In this document: piece by piece, positions 1 through 6,597 of the stretch
How the letters are laid out: the number at the start of each line of letters is the position of its first letter
Position numbering within the stretch: position 1 is the first letter of the stretch
From: Lachnospira sp. UBA4285
GTDB taxonomy: Bacteria; Bacillota; Clostridia; Lachnospirales; Lachnospiraceae
Direction: 5' to 3'
Assembly (NCBI GenBank): GCA_002394965.1
Contig: DGVL01000107.1
Location: 1 to 19,755 of the forward strand
Length of the DNA stretch: 19,755 bases
The notes under the pieces: model-generated
The model's input: only the letters and a program-made list of their open reading frames with translations
Told to the model about the DNA's origin: nothing
Databases searched by the model: none
Position numbers and translations under genes: made by a program

Positions 1-638
1 GTTCCGCCGGAAGCGGAAAGCTTTTCCTTCAGTTCAATGAACTTGATGATCAGTTCGACAGCTCCGTCGATCCCGATCTCTCCACTGTCGATGCAAAGAT
101 CGTAGCTCCTGGCTTCACCCCACTTCTTGCTGGAATAATAATTATAGTAGTTGGATCTCTTGCGGTCTGTCTTCTGGATAAGGTCTGCAGCCTTTTCCTC
201 GCTAAGATCATACAGGCGCCGGATTCGTGCAACGCGCTTGTCAAGGCTCGCCCCGATCCATACGCTCACCGCAAACGGATCGTCTTCCAGTGCATAGTCA
301 GCGCACCGCCCCACAATAACACAGGACTCCTTCTCTGCCAGCTTCTTGATCGCATCAAACTGAGCAAGAAAAATCTTGTGGTTGATCGGCATCTCATTGT
401 ACGTGTTCGTGTACCCGAGCGAGTAGGTGTCCATCACAAGCGAATACAGGAAGCTGTTCGTCGGCTTCTCGTCATGTGTCTGAAAAAGCTCTTCCGCCAA
501 CCCGCTGGCCTTGGCAGCCTCTTCAAGGAGTTCCTTGTCGTAGCACTTGATTCCAAGCTTTTCCGCGAGCTTCGTGCCGACTTCATGGCCTCCACTACCG
601 AACTCTCGCCCTATCGTGATAACTGTACGACTGTCCAT
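1..638 (-). CDS. Cytidylate kinase-like family protein (3' end beyond window)
   Basis: About 212 residues are visible and the frame is still open at base 1, so the C-terminus is cut by the window edge. The N-terminus has the glycine-rich nucleotide-binding loop GREFGSGGHEVG (residues 10-21), followed by YDKELL and later by CVIVGRCADYAL, RVARIRRL and a KRSNYYNYYSSKKWG stretch. That set is typical of the Cytidylate_kin2 group (PF13189), common in Clostridia. These are P-loop kinase-fold proteins related to CMP kinase, but their true substrate is mostly untested. Usual length is about 200-220 residues, so little is missing. The ATG at 636-638 is preceded by a strong AGGAGG ribosome site about 7 bases upstream, and a good promoter lies at 705-733, so the gene can be expressed separately from rluD. 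The family call is firm; nucleoside monophosphate kinase activity is inference. Confidence 0.9.
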   Translation of the reverse strand, partial: MDSRTVITIGREFGSGGHEVGTKLAEKLGIKCYDKELLEEAAKASGLAEELFQTHDEKPTNSFLYSLVMDTYSLGYTNTYNEMPINHKIFLAQFDAIKKLAEKESCVIVGRCADYALEDDPFAVSVWIGASLDKRVARIRRLYDLSEEKAADLIQKTDRKRSNYYNYYSSKKWGEARSYDLCIDSGEIGIDGAVELIIKFIELKEKLSASGG

Positions 639-704
639 ATTCAATTCCTCCTGCTTAAAGCTGCAGCGGCTTACCGGCAAAAGCCTCACGTCTTTTGTAC
701 GATT

Positions 705-733
705 ATTATAACCAAAAGATCTGTAAAATTCAA
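705..733 (-). promoter_or_regulatory. Sigma-A-type promoter for the cytidylate-kinase-like gene
   Basis: On the minus strand a -35 of TTGAAT (728-733, 4/6 to consensus) and a perfect -10 of TATAAT (705-710) are separated by exactly 17 bases. The predicted start is near 698, which gives a leader of about 60 bases ending in AGGAGG before the ATG at 638. I see no convincing terminator between rluD and this promoter, so readthrough from rluD is also possible. Confidence 0.6.
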
Positions 734-750
734 ATGAATATGGCCTATAA

Positions 751-1680
751 TCAATTGCTTTCGCCGAGGGTTTTCAGCAATTTCTGAAAATACTCCGGCA
801 AGGGTGCCTCAAACTCCATATACTGCTTTGTGGAAGGGTGAATAAACCCCAGCGTGCGGGCATGCAGACACTGCCCTTCCAGTCTGTAAGGACATTTCGA
901 CGGTCCGTACAGCGGATCGCCCAGCAGTGGGTGGCCGGCGTACGCCATATGCACGCGGATCTGGTGCGTCCGCCCGGTCTCAAGCTGGCAGGTGATGTGC
1001 GCAAATCTGCCCAGATTGTTCACCACGCGGTAATGTGTCACAGCGCGGCGCCCGCCGGCTGTGACGGCGAATTTCTTTCTGTCCCTGGGATCTCTTCCGA
1101 GCGGCCTGTCAATCGTCCCGGTTTCCTCTGAGAACGAATTGTACACGATAGCCTCATACACCCTCGTGATAGAGTGTACAGCCAGTTGTCTGGCCAGAAA
1201 CCGATGTGCTGCGTCTGTCTTGGCTGCGACGAGGACACCGGTTGTGTCTTTGTCGATCCGATGGACGATGCCCGGGCGGGCGACGCCGTTGATGCCGGAG
1301 AGATTGCCACGGCAGTGATACAGAAGTGCATTCACAAGCGTCTTATCCGGATGCCCCGGCGCAGGATGAACAACCATTCCCTTTGGCTTGTTTACAACAA
1401 TGATGTCATTATCCTCATAGAGAATGTCAAGCGGAATGTTCTGCGGAAGGATCTCCGGAACTACGACCTCCGGGAACGCAATGTCGATTGCATCGCCGGC
1501 GTGTACCAGATCTCTGGGGCGGGAAGCACTGCCGTTCACCTGAACGGCTCCGTCCTTGATCAGACTCTGGAAGAATGTGCGGGAGTATTCAGGGATCTCA
1601 TCGGCAAGATACCTGTCCAGACGCGCTCCTGCGTCCTGTGTGTCAACAGAAAGGCTTCTTCTGCCGTACTGTCCGCTCAT
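751..1680 (-). CDS. rluD: RluA/RluD-family 23S rRNA pseudouridine synthase
   Basis: This 309-residue protein isomerises uridine to pseudouridine in RNA; RluD-type enzymes act on 23S rRNA helix 69. An N-terminal S4 RNA-binding segment (about residues 15-70, with RLDRYLADEIPEYSR and VQVNG) precedes the RluA catalytic domain. The catalytic motif HRIDKDTTG places the active Asp at residue 143. Other family blocks are VVNKPKGMVVHPAPGH and the ETGRTHQIRVHMAYAGHPLLGDPLYG signature. The ATG overlaps the lspA stop (ATGA, 1677-1680), indicating translational coupling. The lspA-rluD pair is widely conserved in Firmicutes. The exact target uridine within the RluA/C/D group cannot be settled from sequence alone, so rluD is the closest symbol. 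Confidence 0.93.
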   Translation of the reverse strand: MSGQYGRRSLSVDTQDAGARLDRYLADEIPEYSRTFFQSLIKDGAVQVNGSASRPRDLVHAGDAIDIAFPEVVVPEILPQNIPLDILYEDNDIIVVNKPKGMVVHPAPGHPDKTLVNALLYHCRGNLSGINGVARPGIVHRIDKDTTGVLVAAKTDAAHRFLARQLAVHSITRVYEAIVYNSFSEETGTIDRPLGRDPRDRKKFAVTAGGRRAVTHYRVVNNLGRFAHITCQLETGRTHQIRVHMAYAGHPLLGDPLYGPSKCPYRLEGQCLHARTLGFIHPSTKQYMEFEAPLPEYFQKLLKTLGESN

Positions 1681-2219
1681 GCCTCTTCTCCGCCTTTATC
1701 TGGCTCTCCGCTTCTGCGAGGCTTTAAAAAAGCCAGGTCATCATCCCGGTAGATGAAGCAGATCCCGATAATCAGCGCGATGACACACGCCGTGACACAC
1801 ATATCGGCGACATTGAAAACCGGGAAATTAATCAGACTTACGTAGATGAAATCACGCACATAGTGCAGTAAAACTCGGTCGATCAGGTTGCCTGCGGCGC
1901 CGGCAATCAGAAAAACGGCCGAAGTCATCAGCATCTTGTAACGGGTGATGTCGGGAATCCGCATCACGATATACACCACCGCCGCCATAACAATAAGTGT
2001 CAGGATGATGAAGAACGTCCTGGCACCGGCCATCATGCCCCAGGCTGCGCCGGTATTCTCGATGTAATAGAACTCAAGGGCTCCCGGAATAATGACAAAT
2101 GGCTCTCTTCCTGCAAGACGGGCGGCTGCCTCGACTTTCGTGAACTGATCCAGCAGGATAAGAAAAGCGGACGGTATGATAAGCCACAGAAGTTTTCTCA
2201 CAGAGTTTCTTCTTTTCAA
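1677..2219 (-). CDS. lspA: Lipoprotein signal peptidase (signal peptidase II)
   Basis: This 180-residue membrane aspartyl protease cleaves signal peptides from diacylglyceryl-modified prolipoproteins. Four hydrophobic segments are visible (about residues 9-26, 65-85, 94-113 and 135-155). Family motifs are ENTGAAWG, GAAGNLIDR with catalytic Asp114, and FNVADM with catalytic Asp139. The C-terminus is a charged cytoplasmic tail of about 20 residues. Length is slightly above the usual 150-170. It overlaps aroB by four bases upstream (2216-2219) and rluD downstream in the same way, so the three genes are likely co-translated. Identification is secure. Confidence 0.96.
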   Translation of the reverse strand: MKRRNSVRKLLWLIIPSAFLILLDQFTKVEAAARLAGREPFVIIPGALEFYYIENTGAAWGMMAGARTFFIILTLIVMAAVVYIVMRIPDITRYKMLMTSAVFLIAGAAGNLIDRVLLHYVRDFIYVSLINFPVFNVADMCVTACVIALIIGICFIYRDDDLAFLKPRRSGEPDKGGEEA

Positions 2220-3301
2220 CGGATCACCTCTTTCAGCGCATCCCGCATTTCCTCATCGGTCACGGTTCTGTCAATCATGGCATGCCCGAACGGATGGATC
2301 AGTATGAATTGAATAACTCCCCTGTCCATCTTCTTGTCGGACTTTGACACGCGTATGACATCCTCCGCAGAGATGCCGCTCACCGTGAGCGGAAATCCGA
2401 AAGCCTCAAACAGGCGCATGCAGCTGTCTGCCTCTTCCCGGGTGATAAGCCCTCTTTCCGCAGAGATATGAAGAGCACAGATCATGCCGAGCACCACGCA
2501 CTCACCGTGGTACATCGTAAAGCCGCAGAGTTTTTCGATCGAGTGACCAAGGGTATGGCCGAAATTAAGAACAGCTCGTTCCCCTCTTTCCTTCTGGTCA
2601 TGTTCAACAACTTCTTTCTTGATCTGACAGCTGACATAAATCATCTGCTCGAGCGTGTCAGGATCAAGACTGCAGATCGCCTGTACATGATCCTGCAGCC
2701 ACGCAAAATATTTCCGGTCGCGGATGATGCCGTGCTTGATGATCTCTCCCATACCGGAGATGAACTCTCTTCTGGAGAGACTCGAAAGAACGGACATGTT
2801 CATGTAGACGAGAACCGGCTGATAAAAGGCTCCCACCATATTCTTGTACGAGCGGAAGTCAACACCTGTCTTGCCGCCGACGGAAGAATCTGTCTGCGCC
2901 AGAAGCGATGTCGGAATCTGAATAAATCGGATGCCGCGCAGGTATGTCGCAGCTGCGAAACCGGTCAGATCTCCTACCACGCCGCCGCCAAGTGCGGCGA
3001 GCATATCCTTGCGGTCAAAGTGATTCCGGATGAGGAATTCATAGAGATCCTGAACCGTCCCGAGATTTTTGCTGGCCTCTCCGGCTTTGAATGTAAAACA
3101 GAAGACCGAAGCTCCGGTCTTGCGAAGCGCATCGCACACGACGTCAGAATACAGCGGACCGACCGTGGACTCAGAGACAACGCAGATTTTCCGGCCATTG
3201 AGATTCTGATCCTCAAGCTCATCTGCGAGCGTGTCAAAGTTTCTCCCGATCACGATCGGGTAGATCGGCTTTTCTCCGTCTGTCACGACAAGTCGTTTCA
3301 T
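2216..3301 (-). CDS. aroB: 3-dehydroquinate synthase
   Basis: AroB converts DAHP to 3-dehydroquinate, step two of the shikimate pathway, in the cytoplasm using NAD and a divalent metal. From the ATG at 3301 it has 361 residues, the normal size. The NAD-binding GGGVVGDLTGFAAATY block, the PTSLLAQTDSSVGGKTG block and the three metal ligands are visible: Glu186 in GEIIKHG, His249 in NFGHTLGHS and His265 in MYHGE. A TTG ten codons further upstream is in frame, but the ATG has an AGAGG site at 7-base spacing, so I prefer the ATG. No other aromatic-pathway gene is nearby; aroB sits between sepF and lspA, where division genes are usual in other Firmicutes. It appears to head an aroB-lspA-rluD unit behind a terminator-like structure. 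Confidence 0.96.
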   Translation of the reverse strand: MKRLVVTDGEKPIYPIVIGRNFDTLADELEDQNLNGRKICVVSESTVGPLYSDVVCDALRKTGASVFCFTFKAGEASKNLGTVQDLYEFLIRNHFDRKDMLAALGGGVVGDLTGFAAATYLRGIRFIQIPTSLLAQTDSSVGGKTGVDFRSYKNMVGAFYQPVLVYMNMSVLSSLSRREFISGMGEIIKHGIIRDRKYFAWLQDHVQAICSLDPDTLEQMIYVSCQIKKEVVEHDQKERGERAVLNFGHTLGHSIEKLCGFTMYHGECVVLGMICALHISAERGLITREEADSCMRLFEAFGFPLTVSGISAEDVIRVSKSDKKMDRGVIQFILIHPFGHAMIDRTVTDEEMRDALKEVIR

Positions 3302-3308
3302 TGTATGG

Positions 3309-3313
3309 CCTCT
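3309..3313 (-). promoter_or_regulatory. Ribosome binding site deciding the aroB start
   Basis: AGAGG on the minus strand lies 7 bases before the ATG at 3301. It supports that ATG over the in-frame TTG at 3331, which would place this site inside the coding region. Confidence 0.6.
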
Positions 3314-3329
3314 TATATGCGGCAAACGC

Positions 3330-3379
3330 AAAATAAAGCCATCTGTCTGCCTTCTTGCAAAGGTCTCGGAACAGACGGC
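3330..3379 (-). terminator. Intrinsic terminator or attenuator between sepF and aroB
   Basis: On the minus strand GCCGTCTG (3372-3379) pairs with CAGATGGC (3338-3345): eight pairs including one G-U. The loop of about 26 bases can form a small CCTT/AAGG inner stem. The stem is followed at once by TTTATTTT (3330-3337). It sits about 87 bases after the sepF stop and only 28 bases before the aroB ATG. It therefore looks like the end of the elongasome operon, or an attenuator with partial readthrough into aroB. Confidence 0.55.
3332..3360 (-). promoter_or_regulatory. Weak candidate promoter for aroB overlapping the terminator
   Basis: TTGCAA (3355-3360) and TTTATT (3332-3337) are separated by 17 bases, and each matches consensus at 4 of 6 positions. 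A start near 3325 would leave a leader of about 25 bases that retains the AGAGG site. The -10 would be built from the terminator's U-tract. The match is weak and could be chance. Confidence 0.25.
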
Positions 3380-3465
3380 CGGGTATGCTGTAACAGTTGG
3401 TTCCCGCCATTATCAGTTTCGGAAACTTACCGGCGGGGAGACGAGAATATCTTCCCTGTCAGAAA

Positions 3466-4005
3466 TCAGAAGCGGACCGTGGATCCGTTCCGATAGGAAT
3501 TCAGATCGATGTCACCGGAATTCGCGAGTTCTGTGACATCGCCGGAGATTTCAATGTTCGGAGGTGTAACGAGGAAGATGTAGCTGGTGATCCGGCGGAG
3601 ATTTCCGCTGATGGCATAGCAGGATCCCGACGTGTAGTCGATGATTCTCTGTGCGATCTCGATCCGCTGTCCCTCCAGATTGATGATGACCGCACGTCCC
3701 TGAAGCAGCGTGTCCGTTACGACATTGACATCATCCATTCCTTCCGGCTTTAACACAACAACTTCCATGGTTCCCCTTCCCTGTGATCTGTAAGGAACGA
3801 TTTTCTTGTTGTTTTTCTGCCTGAGAAGCGGCCGCCCGTCATCGGAATCCCCATCATCCGCGCTGCTGCCTCCCGATCTTGCAGCGCGTCTGCTCTTTAC
3901 GGCAGAGCCGTCCTCGTCATCATATCCGTAATCATCATCATAATCATCGTCAAAGTCATCATCCGGTTCTCTGAAAATATCTGCGAACTTGCTAAAAATA
4001 CTCAT
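3466..4005 (-). CDS. sepF: Cell division protein SepF
   Basis: SepF is a cytoplasmic membrane-bound partner of FtsZ that aligns filaments at the septum. This copy has 179 residues. The N-terminal MSIFSKFADIFRE is the amphipathic membrane anchor. A highly acidic linker (residues 15-32, mainly Asp with Tyr and Phe) and an Arg/Ser/Gly stretch follow. The SepF fold covers about residues 80-160, with VVLKPEGMDDVNVVTDTLLQ, AVIINLEGQ and SCYAISGNLRRITSYIFLVTP, and a short polar tail ends the protein. It is a little longer than the usual 150. The ATG at 4005 is preceded by GGAG at about 10 bases, and yggS ends 17 bases upstream. The yggS-sepF pair matches ylmE-ylmF of Bacillus, but ylmG, ylmH and divIVA do not follow. 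It is probably the last gene of the long operon. Confidence 0.95.
   Translation of the reverse strand: MSIFSKFADIFREPDDDFDDDYDDDYGYDDEDGSAVKSRRAARSGGSSADDGDSDDGRPLLRQKNNKKIVPYRSQGRGTMEVVVLKPEGMDDVNVVTDTLLQGRAVIINLEGQRIEIAQRIIDYTSGSCYAISGNLRRITSYIFLVTPPNIEISGDVTELANSGDIDLNSYRNGSTVRF
3910..3963 (-). repeat. Asp-codon-rich tract in the sepF linker
   Basis: A run of GAT/GAC codons broken by Tyr and Phe codons encodes SepF residues 15-32. On the plus strand it reads as near-repeats of atc and gtc triplets. It is a low-complexity, in-frame trinucleotide tract that could vary in length between strains without shifting frame. Confidence 0.6.
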
Positions 4006-4022
4006 TTGAAAGAGTCTCCATT

Positions 4023-4730
4023 TTATCTGTTAGAATAATCCCGCGCGCCGAATATGGCCGTTCCGACCCTCACGCAGGTGGCACCTTCCTCAACGGCTAC
4101 CGTATAGTCGCACGTCATTCCCATGGAAAGTACATCCATCTGTATATTATCTATGCCTGAGCGGTTAATGTCAATCTCAAGTTTTTTCAGAGCGCGAAAA
4201 TACTCCCGGTTGTCTTCCGGATTCGTCGTGTACGGCGCACTTGTCATGAGCCCGCAGAACCGGATTCCCGGAAGCGTACCGGCCTGCTGCAGGAACGGCT
4301 TCACCTCGTCAAGCCTGAAGCCGAACTTGTTCTCCTCCTGTGCCACATTGACTTCAATGAGAACCCGGGAAATCACGTTCTTCTTCACGGACTCTTTGCT
4401 GATCTCCTCAGCAAGCCGCAGTGAGTCCACGGAGTGTATCATGGCCGTCCTGCCCACGACATACCGGACTTTATTTCGCTGGAGATGCCCTATCATGTGC
4501 CAGCGGATGTCATCCGGAAGATCTGCTATTTTGCCGTCCAGTTCCTGCACGTAGTTCTCCCCGAAGTCCCGGGTTCCGGCAGCGTACAGTGTCCGAATCA
4601 TCTCCTCTGGTTTCGTCTTGCTCACAGCAATCAGTGTGACTTCCTTCGGATCTCTGCCGCTTCTGCGGCAAGCATCGGCTATCTCCTCCAGAACTGCATC
4701 CCGGTTGCGAATCACATCTGTTTCTTCCAC
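4023..4730 (-). CDS. yggS: YggS/YlmE-family PLP homeostasis protein
   Basis: This PLP-binding alanine-racemase-fold protein of the COG0325 family is not a racemase; it buffers pyridoxal phosphate and affects amino-acid and keto-acid pools. The PLP lysine is Lys38 in LIAVSKTKP. Other family blocks are DFGENYVQE, WHMIGHLQRNK, VNVAQEENKFGF, GLMTSAP, and the C-terminal LSMGMTCDYTVAVEEG and VRVGTAIFG. I chose the GTG at 4730 (235 residues, the normal length) because AAGGGA lies 5 bases upstream. An in-frame ATG at 4784 would add 18 atypical residues and overlap the HlyD-like gene by 17 bases, and it also has an AGGGA site 11 bases upstream, so it cannot be excluded. It sits directly before sepF, as ylmE does in Bacillus. 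Confidence 0.93.
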   Translation of the reverse strand: MEETDVIRNRDAVLEEIADACRRSGRDPKEVTLIAVSKTKPEEMIRTLYAAGTRDFGENYVQELDGKIADLPDDIRWHMIGHLQRNKVRYVVGRTAMIHSVDSLRLAEEISKESVKKNVISRVLIEVNVAQEENKFGFRLDEVKPFLQQAGTLPGIRFCGLMTSAPYTTNPEDNREYFRALKKLEIDINRSGIDNIQMDVLSMGMTCDYTVAVEEGATCVRVGTAIFGARDYSNR

Positions 4731-4735
4731 AAGAA

Positions 4736-4741
4736 TCCCTT
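4736..4741 (-). promoter_or_regulatory. Ribosome binding site supporting the yggS GTG start
   Basis: AAGGGA on the minus strand ends 5 bases before the GTG at 4730. It supports the shorter, family-length YggS; the competing ATG at 4784 has a comparably weak AGGGA site at 11-base spacing. Confidence 0.4.
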
Positions 4742-4767
4742 CTTTCTTTATATAATCTGTCGGCCTG

Positions 4768-6174
4768 TCAGTAGATAAGCTCATTATCCGAGTAATCCCT
4801 GGCCGTCAGCACGATGCGGTCGTAATTGGTCAGGCTGCCGTATTTCATGCTGGCAATGACATACTCATCCGACGAATCGATGATGTAGATAGGCACAAAG
4901 ACTGTGTACCCGGTATTGATGCGGTATACACCGCTCACCGTGCCGGTCGGTCCCACGGTAAACCGGTCGGTGGAATCCGGGGCCAGCAGACTGGTTCCCT
5001 CAGTCAGGTCATCCCGGCTCACGTATACGGTTTCCGGAGCCGTCGGGTTCGTCAGGATCTCAGGACTAACAAATGTCTGAACCGTTCCGCCACTGGATTG
5101 CGTCGTCTCTGCGATGAATCCACTGGCTCCGTCCGGACCTCCCTGTGTGACATAGGAAGCAGGAATGGCATAATAGCTCTTCGAGACGACAGCGGAAGCA
5201 GGGATCTTCAGCCCTTCAGGCCTGGATGTCACAAGCCGGATATTTATAAAACGATCTGTGCAGTAGCGCACAACATATTTGTTGAGCGTGATCTTGCCAT
5301 AGTTCTGGCCATCCTTTGTGATGATCTGGAAATTGGCAGTTGTGGATATATTGTCCTCCAGAAAATCCACCGTCACGGAAGTTTTGTTCTGAAGGCCGTT
5401 TGCGCTTATCTGACTGTCGGACAGCTGAATCAGCAGGTACCAGTTTTCACTGGTTATGAGCTTGTAGGCAGGATTCCCTGCATTGATTGTCTCATTGTTC
5501 TCGGTTTTGTTATTCGAGTACGCCGACTGGGAAAAACTCTCCGACGTGAAGTTCGTATCGTCGAGCGACTCGTATCCGTCAGTGGAATACACAACATATC
5601 CGGCCTGATCCGCCGTCAGCATCTGAAAGGAACCGGCCGAGCCGGAAGCTGCCAGGATGCTGTCCAGATTGGCCTCTATCTCCGAAGTGACAGCGCCAAG
5701 AATCACGGAATCAAGCTCACTTCGCAGAGAGTACAATCCAGATATCCCATTCGTGCTGTAGTTGGTCTTGTAGGCATTGATAGAAGCGACCATCGAACGG
5801 ATATCATCACTGCTGAGCTGCTCTCCCGCATTGGCCGTATACTGCGACAGCTGCCCGGCGATTTTTCCGCTCTCATCGACCGTGCATACGATGTCACCTG
5901 CCTTGACCCGGTTTCCCTCGTGCTGATAGATGTTGAAAGTTCCGGTATACGTTGAGTTGACGACCGTCTCCTCGCGCACGGCAAGCCCGGTAAATGTGGA
6001 GGTGTACGCGACAGAACCTGTGTTCACTTCATAGACCTGAACCTTTCTGCGGGTTACATACATAGCTATGAAGCAGACAAGATAGACGGCGATGATCAGG
6101 AAAATACCGGCCGCGATTTTCGGCCGCTGCCCGATGCGCAGGATATTCTTTTTTGCATTCTGTTTATCTGCCAC
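4768..6174 (-). CDS. HlyD-like membrane-anchored adaptor protein of unknown partner
   Basis: The protein has 468 residues: a short basic cytoplasmic N-terminus, one membrane segment (about residues 20-42, AAGIFLIIAVYLVCFIAMYV), and an extracytoplasmic portion of about 425 residues. Just after the membrane come a beta-rich TSTFTGLAVREETVVNS segment and a biotinyl/lipoyl-like turn (YQHEGNRVKAGDIVC), as in HlyD/RND-type periplasmic adaptors. A Ser/Thr/Gln-rich helical stretch (about 105-175) stands where such adaptors carry their coiled-coil hairpin. A second beta region (KIPASAVVSKSYYAIP) returns to the barrel. No ABC transporter or MFS exporter is encoded nearby. The start is GTG at 6174 with AGGAG about 12 bases upstream, a long spacing. 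It lies 27 bases after mgsA and before yggS. The fold family is fairly sure; a transport role is not, and a structural wall-associated role in this operon is equally possible. Confidence 0.75.
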   Translation of the reverse strand: MADKQNAKKNILRIGQRPKIAAGIFLIIAVYLVCFIAMYVTRRKVQVYEVNTGSVAYTSTFTGLAVREETVVNSTYTGTFNIYQHEGNRVKAGDIVCTVDESGKIAGQLSQYTANAGEQLSSDDIRSMVASINAYKTNYSTNGISGLYSLRSELDSVILGAVTSEIEANLDSILAASGSAGSFQMLTADQAGYVVYSTDGYESLDDTNFTSESFSQSAYSNNKTENNETINAGNPAYKLITSENWYLLIQLSDSQISANGLQNKTSVTVDFLEDNISTTANFQIITKDGQNYGKITLNKYVVRYCTDRFINIRLVTSRPEGLKIPASAVVSKSYYAIPASYVTQGGPDGASGFIAETTQSSGGTVQTFVSPEILTNPTAPETVYVSRDDLTEGTSLLAPDSTDRFTVGPTGTVSGVYRINTGYTVFVPIYIIDSSDEYVIASMKYGSLTNYDRIVLTARDYSDNELIY

Positions 6175-6201
6175 CGCTGCTTAAATCTCCTGTCTACACT
6201 G

Positions 6202-6597
6202 TCACTGGTACATCGCGCGCCAGTCCAGATCACCTCTGTCCATGGCTTTGATCAGAAGTTCCGCTGTGGCTGCATTGGTCGCAAGCGGAATGTTGTATAT
6301 ATCGCAGAGCTTGCAGATGTGGCCCGGGTCAACATCGTTGATGTGCGGATTGTTGGCTTCACGCAGGAAGATAACTAGATCAAACGTGTTGTCCTCGATC
6401 TGCGCACAGATCTGCTCCGTTCCGCCCAGATACCCGGCCAGATATTTGTATACTCTGAGTCCCGTTGCATTCTCGATGAGCCTTCCGGTCGTTCCGGTCG
6501 CATAGAGCTCATTCTTCGCAAGAATATCCCGGTATGCAATGCAGAAATTCTGCATAAGCTCTTTCTTTGAATCATGTGCGATCAGTGCAATTTTCAT
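6202..6597 (-). CDS. mgsA: Methylglyoxal synthase family protein with altered active site
   Basis: MgsA normally converts dihydroxyacetone phosphate to methylglyoxal and phosphate. This 131-residue protein has the MGS fold and the phosphate-site motifs: IALIAHDSKK (His8, Lys12), LYATGTTG (residues 31-38) and the IPLATNAATAELLI block. The C-terminus GDLDWRAMYQ is of the Firmicutes type. However, the loop that reads GGDQQ in E. coli and B. subtilis reads GGTEQ here, so the catalytic Asp71 (E. coli numbering) is Thr60. Further changes align with E. coli Asp91 (Glu80), His98 (Asn87) and Arg107 (Lys96), while Asp101 is kept as Asp90. Homology is clear; methylglyoxal synthase activity is doubtful, and a metabolite-binding role like the MGS-like domain of carbamoyl-phosphate synthase is an alternative. 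The ATG overlaps the rodA stop by four bases. Confidence 0.85.
   Translation of the reverse strand: MKIALIAHDSKKELMQNFCIAYRDILAKNELYATGTTGRLIENATGLRVYKYLAGYLGGTEQICAQIEDNTFDLVIFLREANNPHINDVDPGHICKLCDIYNIPLATNAATAELLIKAMDRGDLDWRAMYQ

Noticed and set aside
639..704. Possible structured leader before the cytidylate-kinase-like gene
   Set aside because: Short stems can be drawn (AAAAG/CTTTT and a GCTGCAGC palindrome), but nothing resembles a known riboswitch or T-box, and the leader is too short for one.
2468..3496. Long plus-strand open frame (342 codons) opposite aroB
   Set aside because: It lies wholly antisense to a clear AroB and its upstream spacer, has no recognisable domain, no supported ribosome site and a Cys/His/Arg-rich composition typical of shadow frames.
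5098..5955. Plus-strand open frame of 285 codons opposite the HlyD-like gene
   Set aside because: It is antisense to a protein with a membrane segment and adaptor motifs. The translation shows no motif or signal and fits a codon-bias shadow.
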